Of a stretch of DNA of 64,000 bases, positions 49,603 to 57,053 are shown in pieces (positions within the stretch are counted from its first letter, which is position 1; each line of letters opens with the position of its first letter). The stretch covers positions 496,001-560,000 of the forward strand of contig JADJPY010000011.1 in assembly GCA_016713005.1 (NCBI GenBank). Direction: 5' to 3'. The notes under the pieces are model-generated. The model searched no databases and was not told where the DNA came from. It worked only from the letters and a program-made list of their open reading frames with translations. Origin of the DNA: Ramlibacter sp. Lineage in GTDB: Bacteria > Pseudomonadota > Gammaproteobacteria > Burkholderiales > Burkholderiaceae_C. The position numbers and the translations under genes were made by a program.

Positions 49603-50898
49603 GTGGCTGACAATGTGACCGCCTTGGCGAGAATCAACTGGGCCGACACGGCGGTGCTTGCGGTTGCGCTGGGCTGTGGGCTGCTGATCGGCATTGAGCG
49701 TGAACGTCGCAAGGGCTCAGGTCCGGGGCGGGCATTTGCCGGCATTCGCACGTTTGCGATGGCATCGCTCACGGGTGCGGCATGCATGTTGCTGGGGCAA
49801 TGGCCTCTCATGCTGGTGGGGGCCGCGTTTGTCGCGGCTCTTGGCGTGGTGGCGCATTGGCGCGGCCCGGCCGATGACCCGGGCGTCACAACCGAAATTG
49901 CATTGCTTCTGGCCTATCTCATCGGGGCCTTGTGCACAAGCGACCTCGCGCTGGCAGCTGCGCTGACTGTTGTGGTGACCGCACTGCTGGTGGCGAAGGA
50001 GGGCATGCACCGCTTCGCGCTGCATTGGCTTCAACCTGCCGAGGTGCGCGACGGCATCGTGTTGGCCGCATTGGCGCTGATTGCGTTGCCCCTTCTGCCC
50101 GACCGCGCCCTGTGGGGGCCTGCACTCAATCCGCGCACCGTTGTCACATTGCTGCTTGTCCTGCTGTTCCTCCAGACATTGGCGCACCTGTGCAGGCGCC
50201 TTCTGGCATCCCGTGACGCACTGGCACTGTCCGCACTGGCGGCCGGATTCGTTTCCAGTACCGCCGCGATCGCGACGTGGGGCGTGCAGGTACGAAGGGA
50301 TGGAGCGGCGCCCCGCTCCATGGCCGGGTCGGCTTTGCTTTCCTGTGTGGCAACCCAGTTGCAGTTGCTGGCGGTGACCGCGGCTGTACAGCCGCGCTGG
50401 TTGGCAATGCTCTGGCTGCCTGCGCTTGCTGGCGCCTGTGTGGCCGGAGTGTGGGGGTGGGTGCTTGTGCGCAGCGAGCCTGCCCCCCAGTCTGGTGCAA
50501 GTGTTCCCAGCAGTGGAGAGCGCATGTTCAGCTTGCGAAGCGCGCTCATGGTGGCCTGCCTGCTGACTGGCATCCAGAGCGCCGTGCATGCGATGTCCCT
50601 GTGGCAGGGCAATGCCGGTGTCGTGGCCGGCACGCTGGTCGCGGCTCTGGTGGACTTGCATGCGGCTGCGGCGGCAGTCCTGGTGGTAGCCCAGCCGGGC
50701 TCGGCGGTTGCCACGACCTTGCCACTGGCTTTGTCGGCGGCGCTCGCGGTGCACGCAGTCAGCAAATGTGTGACGGCCTGGCTCTCCGGTGGGCGACGGT
50801 ATGTCCAGGCGCTGGCGCCCGGATTGTTGTTGCATACGGCTCTGGTGATTGCCTTGTTGATGGCAATGGACGGCAACTGGCGCCGCCTGATGCAATAG
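49603..50898 (+). CDS. MgtC/SapB N-terminal and DUF4010 membrane protein
   Basis: 431 residues from GTG 49603. The first helix ALGCGLLIGIERERRKGSGPGRAFAGIRTFAMASLTGA is the MgtC/SapB N-terminal signature with conserved GIERER and RTF. The C-terminal two thirds is a set of ~10 hydrophobic helices with ALAAGFVSSTAAIATWG and SGGRRYVQALAPGLLLHTALV, the DUF4010 pattern. A transporter or membrane sensor role, perhaps for divalent ions, is suggested by the family but unproven. The start is uncertain: no ATG lies at the correct position and longer in-frame readings enter the lipoprotein gene. Confidence 0.82.
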   Translation: MADNVTALARINWADTAVLAVALGCGLLIGIERERRKGSGPGRAFAGIRTFAMASLTGAACMLLGQWPLMLVGAAFVAALGVVAHWRGPADDPGVTTEIALLLAYLIGALCTSDLALAAALTVVVTALLVAKEGMHRFALHWLQPAEVRDGIVLAALALIALPLLPDRALWGPALNPRTVVTLLLVLLFLQTLAHLCRRLLASRDALALSALAAGFVSSTAAIATWGVQVRRDGAAPRSMAGSALLSCVATQLQLLAVTAAVQPRWLAMLWLPALAGACVAGVWGWVLVRSEPAPQSGASVPSSGERMFSLRSALMVACLLTGIQSAVHAMSLWQGNAGVVAGTLVAALVDLHAAAAAVLVVAQPGSAVATTLPLALSAALAVHAVSKCVTAWLSGGRRYVQALAPGLLLHTALVIALLMAMDGNWRRLMQ

Positions 50899-50975
50899 CC
50901 CCCGGGTTGGTGGCGAATCGGGGGCGAAAAACGGAGCGCTGCTGCTTCAGACAGCCAAACTCCTAGAATGCCCGA

Positions 50976-52310
50976 ATGGGGTTCGTCACGTTACGGGTTG
51001 TCTGCCTGCTGGTCACGCTGATGGTGCCGGTGCTGTTGCGCGCCCAGGGTGCATCAGCGCCAGCCTCTGTGTCCAAGGCGCCTGCGGCGCCGGTGTCGGC
51101 CGATGCGCAGCGCACCTACGAGGGCGCGCGCGGCAAGCTGGTGCAGATCCGCACACTGCTGCGCAACACCAATACCCAGTCCAGTGTCGGCTCCGGCTTC
51201 CATGTGTCGGCCGACGGACGCATCCTCACCAATTTTCATGTGGCCTCCCAGCTGGCGCTGGAGCCAGATCGCTACCGCGCCGTGTCGGTGGCGGTGGACG
51301 GACGCCAGGCCGAGCTGGAGCTGCTGGCGTTTGACGTGCAGCACGACCTGGCGCTGCTTCGCCCGCGCGAGCCCGTTGCGGGCCAGGCTGCGCTGGAATT
51401 CCGCGCTGCGGATGCCCCGCTGGCGCGCGGGGAACGCATCTTCTCGCTGGGCAACCCACTGGACATTGGTTTCGCCGTGACCGAGGGCACGTTCAACGGC
51501 ATGGTGCAACGCAGCTTTTATCCGCGCATCTTTTTTGGTGGCGCGCTCAACCCCGGCATGAGCGGCGGGCCGGCTCTGGACGGCAGCGGGCGCGTGGTGG
51601 GCGTCAACGTGTCCAAGCGGCTTGATGGTGAACTGGTCAGCTTCCTGATCCCTGCGGAGTTTGCGGTGCGGCTGCTTGAACGCGGCCGCGACGACAAACC
51701 CCTGCGCGGGCCGGCCCATGCCGAGATCACGCGCCAGTTGCTGGCGCACCAGGCCCTGTTGTCCCAGCGCTTCACCTCCAGTCCGCTGAAACTGCAGAAG
51801 CACGGCGGCTACCAGGTGCCCGTACCCGACGATGCGCTCGCGCGCTGCTGGGGGCGGGGGCGCGACCCCGACAGCAAGGGCTTTGAAGTGGAGCGTACCG
51901 ATTGCCGCGTGGACAGCCAGGTGTTTGCCGGGGAGTTCACCACCGGTTTCGTGCGGGTGCGCCACGAAGCCTACGACGCGCCACGCTACAGTGCCCTGCG
52001 CTTTGCGCGTCGGTATTCGGAGAGTTTCCGCAACGAGCGATTCGCTTCGCGCCCGTCGCGTCACAAGACGTCGGCCGAATGCACGGAGCGCTTTGTCGAG
52101 CGCGACGGCCTTCCAATCCGCGCGGTGGTGTGCATCAATGCCTACCGCAAGCTGCCCGGGTTGTACGACGTGTCGGTACTGATGACCACGCTAAACCGTC
52201 CCCGGCAAGGCGTCCAGGGACGTCTGGACGCCAACGGCGTGAGTTTTGAGAACGGCCTCAAGCTCGTCCAGTATTACCTGGACGGCTACCGCTGGGAGGC
52301 CGCGCCATGA
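50976..52310 (+). CDS. Exported trypsin-like serine protease coupled to an FHA membrane protein
   Basis: 444 residues. The signal peptide runs to about VLLRAQ (residue 24), followed by a Pro/Ala linker. The chymotrypsin-like module has His88 (LTNFHVASQ), Asp124 (VQHDLALLRP) and Ser196 (NPGMSGGPAL). The C-terminal ~190 residues contain several cysteines (ARCWGRG, RTDCRVDSQ, SAECTERF, VVCINAY), which could form disulfides in the periplasm, and match no family I recognise. It is unrelated in its C-terminus to the five-copy array at 29-35 kb. The stop overlaps the next gene's start (ATGA), so the two are made together. Confidence 0.85.
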   Translation: MGFVTLRVVCLLVTLMVPVLLRAQGASAPASVSKAPAAPVSADAQRTYEGARGKLVQIRTLLRNTNTQSSVGSGFHVSADGRILTNFHVASQLALEPDRYRAVSVAVDGRQAELELLAFDVQHDLALLRPREPVAGQAALEFRAADAPLARGERIFSLGNPLDIGFAVTEGTFNGMVQRSFYPRIFFGGALNPGMSGGPALDGSGRVVGVNVSKRLDGELVSFLIPAEFAVRLLERGRDDKPLRGPAHAEITRQLLAHQALLSQRFTSSPLKLQKHGGYQVPVPDDALARCWGRGRDPDSKGFEVERTDCRVDSQVFAGEFTTGFVRVRHEAYDAPRYSALRFARRYSESFRNERFASRPSRHKTSAECTERFVERDGLPIRAVVCINAYRKLPGLYDVSVLMTTLNRPRQGVQGRLDANGVSFENGLKLVQYYLDGYRWEAAP

Positions 52311-53296
52311 ACGCCGTGCCACTGGCGATGGTGGAGGTAAGCGATCGGTCCGGGCGACTGCTTGTTCGGCATGCGGTCCGTCACTGGCCGCTGACAATCG
52401 GTCGCGCGCTGTCGGCAGACCTGGTGCTGGACGATCCGCATGTGGCGGGTGAGCACCTGCGGCTGGACCGCGATGCCGAAGGTGTCCTGCGAGCCCAGGT
52501 ACTGGACACGGTCAATGGCGTGGCGTTGGGCCGCCAGCGCCATGACGCTGGCGGTGCATTTGTGTGGAACGACATCGACACTCTGGACATTGGGCGCCTG
52601 CATTTGCGCGTGCGGCTGGCGGACTCGCCGCTGGCGCCCGAGCAGGCGCTGCCCCGGTTCCCCTGGGGGATGGCAGGGCTGACCGTGCTGGCGGTGCTGG
52701 CCGCATTTGCAGCAGACTTTGTCACCAACTGGATCCAGGTCGATGATCCGCAAAAGCGCGCGCAACGCCTGCCCGGCCAGTTGCTGGCCATGGCGGGCGC
52801 GCTGGGGGGATGGGCCGGCGCATGGGCGCTGCTGTCCAAGCTGTTCGCGGGCCATCCCAATTTCTGGCGTCATGTGCGCATTGCCAGCATGGCGTTCGCC
52901 GGTGCCGTCGTGTTGGCCGCACTGTCCAACCTGCTGGCTTTCATGTTCTCGTGGGAGTCACTTGCCCTGCACGACGAGCTGGTCTGGGCCGCAGTGGCGG
53001 CGCTGGCCGTGTACCTTCACCTGCAGCTCGTGGTCCTGCGTCGGCGCGTCCTGCTCGCGGGCCTGGTAGCGGGCGTGTCGCTGCTGGGTGCAGGCACCGT
53101 CCTGGGCTCCACGTGGATGCAGCACAAGCGCCTTGCGCGAGACCTGTACATGGCCAGCCTGTTCCCACCCGGTTGGCGCGTGGCGCCGGCGGTGCCGGTG
53201 CGCCAGTTTGTGGACGAGGCGTCCGCCCTCAAGGCGCGCGTGGACGAGAGGCGGCGCACCCAGGAGGCAGCCGGCGCCGAAGACGACGACGACTAG
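52307..53296 (+). CDS. FHA domain-containing membrane protein
   Basis: 329 residues. The FHA domain occupies about 1-110: LTIGRALSADLVLDDPHVAGEHLRL has the GR (32-33) and His50 positions, but the usual Ser of the SxxH motif is Ala47, so phosphothreonine binding may be altered. Five predicted transmembrane helices follow (about 120-270), then a charged tail with RRRTQEAAGAEDDDD. The FHA part should face the cytoplasm. Coupled translation with an exported protease suggests a signalling or quality-control pair across the inner membrane. No kinase or phosphatase gene is adjacent. Confidence 0.82.
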   Translation: MNAVPLAMVEVSDRSGRLLVRHAVRHWPLTIGRALSADLVLDDPHVAGEHLRLDRDAEGVLRAQVLDTVNGVALGRQRHDAGGAFVWNDIDTLDIGRLHLRVRLADSPLAPEQALPRFPWGMAGLTVLAVLAAFAADFVTNWIQVDDPQKRAQRLPGQLLAMAGALGGWAGAWALLSKLFAGHPNFWRHVRIASMAFAGAVVLAALSNLLAFMFSWESLALHDELVWAAVAALAVYLHLQLVVLRRRVLLAGLVAGVSLLGAGTVLGSTWMQHKRLARDLYMASLFPPGWRVAPAVPVRQFVDEASALKARVDERRRTQEAAGAEDDDD

Positions 53297-53308
53297 CCCC
53301 GATCCGTT

Positions 53309-54076
53309 TCAGCTTCGCGCCAGCGTCACGCCGCCGTCCACGGCGATGGTCTGTCCCACCACGTAGTCCCCCGCCTTCGAGGCCAGGTAGATTGCCACCC
53401 CGGCCATGTCGTCGTCCCCGCCGATGCGTCCCGCAGGAACGCGCGCTGCGACTTCGTCCGCATGGTCGCGTGCGTCCTTGTTCATCTCCGAGGCAAACGG
53501 GCCAGGCGCAATGCCGCTGACCACGATGCCGTCCTGGATGAGGCGCAGCGACATGCGTTTGGTCAGGTGGATCAGCCCGGCCTTGCTGGCCGCATAGGAG
53601 TAGGTCTCCCAGGGGTTGACGGAGATGCCGTCGATCGAGGCCACGTTGATCACCTTGGCCGGCTGGCGTTTTGCAGCCGCGCACAGCAGGCCATGCAGCG
53701 CTTGTGTCAGGAAGAAAGGCGTCTTGACGTTCAGGTCCATGACCTTGTCCCAGCCCTTTTCGGGGAAGGTTTCGAAGGACTCGCCCCAGGCGGCGCCGGC
53801 GTTGTTGACCAGGATGTCCAGCGCGCTCTCGCGGCGGGCGATTTCCGCGGCCAGGGTGCGCGCGCCTTCCACCGTGGACACATCGGCCGGCAGCGAGATG
53901 CAGGTGCCCAGGGACGAAAGTTCGGCGGCTGTGGCGTCGCAGGCGGCCGCCTTGCGCGCGGTGATGTAGACCCGCGCGCCCTGGCGCAGGTAGCCCGCAG
54001 CGATCATGCGGCCAATGCCGCGGGAGCCGCCGGTGACGAGGGCGGTTCGGCCCGCCAGGGAAAACAGGTCGGTCAT
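53309..54076 (-). CDS. SDR family oxidoreductase
   Basis: 255 residues, a classical short-chain dehydrogenase. The cofactor motif TGGSRGIG is at 15-22, NNAG at 91-94, and the catalytic YxxxK is Y161-AAS-K165. An arginine follows the second strand (ITARKAAACD), which favours NADP(H). The C-terminus GDDDMAGVAIYLASKAGDYVVGQTIAVDGGV is standard. Substrate cannot be read from sequence. It converges with the FHA gene and is divergent from the DUF6352-type gene. Confidence 0.94.
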   Translation of the reverse strand: MTDLFSLAGRTALVTGGSRGIGRMIAAGYLRQGARVYITARKAAACDATAAELSSLGTCISLPADVSTVEGARTLAAEIARRESALDILVNNAGAAWGESFETFPEKGWDKVMDLNVKTPFFLTQALHGLLCAAAKRQPAKVINVASIDGISVNPWETYSYAASKAGLIHLTKRMSLRLIQDGIVVSGIAPGPFASEMNKDARDHADEVAARVPAGRIGGDDDMAGVAIYLASKAGDYVVGQTIAVDGGVTLARS

Positions 54077-54169
54077 GAAAGTCTCCTTGCTAGGAGGGCC
54101 TAGCGTAGTGCCCCTGAGCCGGGCCCGCCATCACCTTGATGACACCCCGGTCCGTGCGAAGATCGACCC

Positions 54170-55228
54170 ATGCAGGATTTCTGGCCCTCCAGCGGGTACC
54201 CCACGCTCCGGCGCGATGCACGCGGCTGGCTTTTGCCTACAGAGGGGTACTTCCGCCGCTTCCTGGACCGCCCCGAGCTGGCTCTGGTGGATGGCTCGTG
54301 CGAGGCCGAGCGCGTCCTGCACCTGGCGCTGCGGGATGCGCCCCTGCGCGATGTCGCTCCGTCCGCACTGGCGCAGTTGCAGGACGCCGATGCACGCGAG
54401 AACTACACCCATTTCCTGGCGTTCCGGGACGCCCTGCTGGCGGCAGGTTCGCTCGAAGGCTGGTACCTGGCGCTGGTGCGCGGAGGCAACATCCGCGTGC
54501 CGCCTCTGTTCATCGACTGGGTGGTCGAGGCCATCGCGCACGGATTGCTGGAGGAGAACGACGATGCCCGTGTGGCGCGTGCGGCCGAGCTGCTGTTCCG
54601 GCCGCAACGCATTTCTGTTCAGGGCGGTCAGATCCTGGCCGGTGACCAGGGGACACTGGATCTGCAGGCCGACACCGGGGGGCTGGGAGAAGTCGGGCGG
54701 TTGCTCCTGCAGGGCGGCGCAGCGTTGGCATCGGTTGAACTTCGGGTGCTGGGTGACGGGGATGACGCCGCGTACCGGGCCGACCGCCAGCGCCGCTGGT
54801 TGCTGGACCTGACCCACGAAGTCACGCAAGACTTGAGCCACGGACTGGTGCTGCGCATGACGCGGGCACGGTCCGGCCTGAAGGCGCTGGCCACGGTGCT
54901 GGAGCGCTGGGTGGCCCACTTCCTGGGAGTGCAGGTCCGCATCAGTCCGCTGCAGAAGGTGGAGGATTCGGCTTGGCGCTGGCACGTGGGCCTCGATGCG
55001 GAGTCGTCCGCGCTGCTCAATGACCTGTACAAGGGCGTGTCCATGGCGGACACCCGGATGAAGCAGCTGTTGTCGCTGTTCCGACTGGAGTTCGCTGATT
55101 CCTCGGCGATGCGTCCCGACGTGGCCGGCAAGCCAGTCTACCTGGGTCTGGCCATGACCTCTGACCAGGTGCTGCGCCTCAAGCCCCAGAACCTGCTGCT
55201 CAACCTTCCATTGGCGGCCCGGTCCTGA
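54170..55228 (+). CDS. Hypothetical protein, probably DUF6352 family
   Basis: 352 residues, no signal peptide or membrane segment. It begins MQDFWPSSGYPTLRRDARGW and contains PPLFIDWVVEAIAHGLLEENDDARVARAAELLFRPQRIS and a late YLGLAMTSDQVLRLKPQNLLLNLPL. I believe this is the DUF6352 family found in Betaproteobacteria, but from memory only. Function unknown. It ends 29 bp before the PfkB-type kinase gene on the same strand, so the two may form an operon. Confidence 0.7.
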   Translation: MQDFWPSSGYPTLRRDARGWLLPTEGYFRRFLDRPELALVDGSCEAERVLHLALRDAPLRDVAPSALAQLQDADARENYTHFLAFRDALLAAGSLEGWYLALVRGGNIRVPPLFIDWVVEAIAHGLLEENDDARVARAAELLFRPQRISVQGGQILAGDQGTLDLQADTGGLGEVGRLLLQGGAALASVELRVLGDGDDAAYRADRQRRWLLDLTHEVTQDLSHGLVLRMTRARSGLKALATVLERWVAHFLGVQVRISPLQKVEDSAWRWHVGLDAESSALLNDLYKGVSMADTRMKQLLSLFRLEFADSSAMRPDVAGKPVYLGLAMTSDQVLRLKPQNLLLNLPLAARS

Positions 55229-55257
55229 CCGCGCCAGCCCGGCAAGAATCCCTGGCC

Positions 55258-56196
55258 ATGCCCGACATCCTGACGGTGACGATGAATCCGGCCGTGGACC
55301 TGGCGACGGTCACGCCGGTGGTCCGGCCGGTCCACAAGCTCCGGTGCGCGGCGCCCCTGCGGATTGCCGGTGGCGGCGGGGTGAACGTGGCACGTGTGCT
55401 GCACCGCCTGGGTGCGTCCGTGATGGCGCTGGTTGCGTCCGGCGGTGCCACGGGTGCGCACTTGCAGGCGCTGCTGGCAGCGGATGGTGTGGCGCTGCGC
55501 GCCATGGGGGTGTCGGGTGAAACGCGTGAAAACCTAACTGTGACCGACGAGGCGTCCAGGCAGGAATACCGCTTTGTCATGCCCGGCCCCCGGCTGCGAC
55601 AGGACGAATGGCAAGCTTGCCTGGACGCGGTGTCCGTAATGTCCCCCGCGCCGGGATGCGTGATCGCCAGCGGCAGCCTGCCACCCGGCGTGCCGCAGGA
55701 CTTCTACGCCCGCTTGGCGCGCTGGGCCCGCTCGTGCGGCAGCCGACTGGTGCTGGATGCGTCGGGGCCTTCACTGGCTGCCGCACTGGAGGAGGGCGTC
55801 TTCCTCGTCAAGCCCAGCCTGCGTGAACTGCGGGAACTCACGGGCCGCAGCCTGGGGCTGCCCTCTGAACGGATTGCGGCGGCGCGCGAGCTGGTCGCCC
55901 AGGGGCGCGCCGCGCAGGTGGCGCTGTCGTTGGGCGAACAGGGTGCGCTGCTGGTCACCCAGGAGGGCGTCTGGACAGCGAAGGCGTTGCCAGTAATGGT
56001 TGCAGGGACTGTGGGCGCCGGTGACAGCCTGCTGGCGGCGATGGTCTGGGCGCTGGAAGCCGGAATGTCGCCCGGGGAGGTTCTGGCCGCCGGCGTGGCT
56101 GCGGGCAGTGTGGCCACGGAACGTGGTGGCTCTCATCTGGTTGGACGCGACGCCGTGCTCGCGCTGATGCCGCAGGTGGCGGTTGCCCGCGCCTGA
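55258..56196 (+). CDS. PfkB-family (1-phosphofructokinase-type) hexose kinase
   Basis: 312 residues. Ribokinase-fold sugar kinase: TVTMNPAVDLATVTPVV at the N-terminus, IAGGGGVNVARVLHRLGA (substrate glycines), CVIASGSLPPGVPQDFYARL and the ATP/catalytic motif GTVGAGDSLLAAMVWAL with the general-base Asp. It fits 6-phosphofructokinase II (PfkB), tagatose-6-phosphate or 1-phosphofructokinase. No PTS fructose genes are near, which favours a PfkB-type activity on fructose 6-phosphate or a related sugar phosphate. Confidence 0.88.
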   Translation: MPDILTVTMNPAVDLATVTPVVRPVHKLRCAAPLRIAGGGGVNVARVLHRLGASVMALVASGGATGAHLQALLAADGVALRAMGVSGETRENLTVTDEASRQEYRFVMPGPRLRQDEWQACLDAVSVMSPAPGCVIASGSLPPGVPQDFYARLARWARSCGSRLVLDASGPSLAAALEEGVFLVKPSLRELRELTGRSLGLPSERIAAARELVAQGRAAQVALSLGEQGALLVTQEGVWTAKALPVMVAGTVGAGDSLLAAMVWALEAGMSPGEVLAAGVAAGSVATERGGSHLVGRDAVLALMPQVAVARA

Positions 56197-56207
56197 GGCG
56201 AGGGGCG

Positions 56208-56873
56208 CTATTTCATCGAAGCGATGTAGGCCACGACGGCGGCAATGTCCTCGTCCTTCATCGTGCGCGTGTTCGCGGCCATCAGCGGATCGATGCGCCC
56301 ACCGGAGCCATCGCGATAGCGCTTGAGCGTGCGGCTCAGGTAATCCGCTTGCTGCCCGGCCACGCGGGCATAGCGTTCGCTACCGCGCCCCTGCTCGCCG
56401 TGGCACCGGAAGCAGATCTTGTCGTAGTAGGTTTTGCCCTGCATCGCCAGCCTGATGTTGGCCGCCGGCTTGTGGTCCACCTCCTGGCCAGCGTAGTACA
56501 CCGCCACAGCCAACTTCTCGTCGGCGCTCATGGCCTTGATCAGACCCTCCATGAATTCGTTGCGCCGTCGCCCGTCGCCGAACTGGCGAACCTGGTCGAG
56601 AAGGTAGGCGGTGTTCTGCCCCGCGAGGTTGGGGATGTCGGGTTTGAGGCTGTTGCCGCCTTCGCCGTGGCAATTGGCGCAAAAAGCGGCTACCTTGCGA
56701 CCGTTGCGGTAGTACTGGTCCAGCAGCTTGGGATCGCGCTCAATGTCCTTGAGACGCTGGCCCAGGTCCTGGGGCGCCGATGGACGACTGGCCGTGGCCT
56801 GGGCGAAAGCTGCCGCGGGCACAAGCAGGCATGCCAGAAGGGCCAGCAGCCTGGAGCGTGAGCGTATGGACAT
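56208..56873 (-). CDS. Di-heme cytochrome c4-type protein
   Basis: 221 residues from ATG 56873 (signal peptide MSIRSRSRLLALLACLLVPA to AFAQA). Two c-type heme sites: CANCH at 65-69 and CFRCH at 154-158. Axial methionines are plausible at FMEGLIKAM and ANTRTM near the end of each domain. The two-domain layout is that of cytochrome c4, a periplasmic electron carrier to terminal oxidases. It is at the high end of the family length because of an N-terminal segment (KDIERDPKLLDQYYRNGR). Monocistronic. Confidence 0.9.
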   Translation of the reverse strand: MSIRSRSRLLALLACLLVPAAAFAQATASRPSAPQDLGQRLKDIERDPKLLDQYYRNGRKVAAFCANCHGEGGNSLKPDIPNLAGQNTAYLLDQVRQFGDGRRRNEFMEGLIKAMSADEKLAVAVYYAGQEVDHKPAANIRLAMQGKTYYDKICFRCHGEQGRGSERYARVAGQQADYLSRTLKRYRDGSGGRIDPLMAANTRTMKDEDIAAVVAYIASMK

Positions 56874-56984
56874 GGTGACACCATCGTCGGGATGAGGTGC
56901 CGCCATCGTAGGACGCGGTTTCCCGCTCGGAGTTGATCCGGGTCAAGTCCCATGCACCCCGGCGGATTTCAGGCATCAAAAGTA

Positions 56985-57032
56985 CCTCCAGCCCCCGTGG
57001 ACTGGACCTGAGCCGCTATAGAAACAATAGCA
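56985..57032 (-). repeat. Interspersed repeat, copy 8, between cytochrome and icmF
   Basis: Plus strand: CCTCCAGCCCCCGTGGACTG, then GACCTGAGCCGCTATAGAAA, then CAATAGCA. Nearly the same as copy 4 at 21728. It lies just after the icmF stop on the minus strand, in a 180-bp gap that otherwise holds the cytochrome gene's upstream region. Confidence 0.8.
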
Positions 57033-57053
57033 AATTCCAGGCTGCTGCAAGGA

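Noticed and set aside
47079..49889. 936-codon open frame on the minus strand opposite the MlaE/MlaD genes
   Set aside because: Composition (Gln, His, Arg, Ala) is typical of a shadow frame. The opposite strand holds four well-supported genes.
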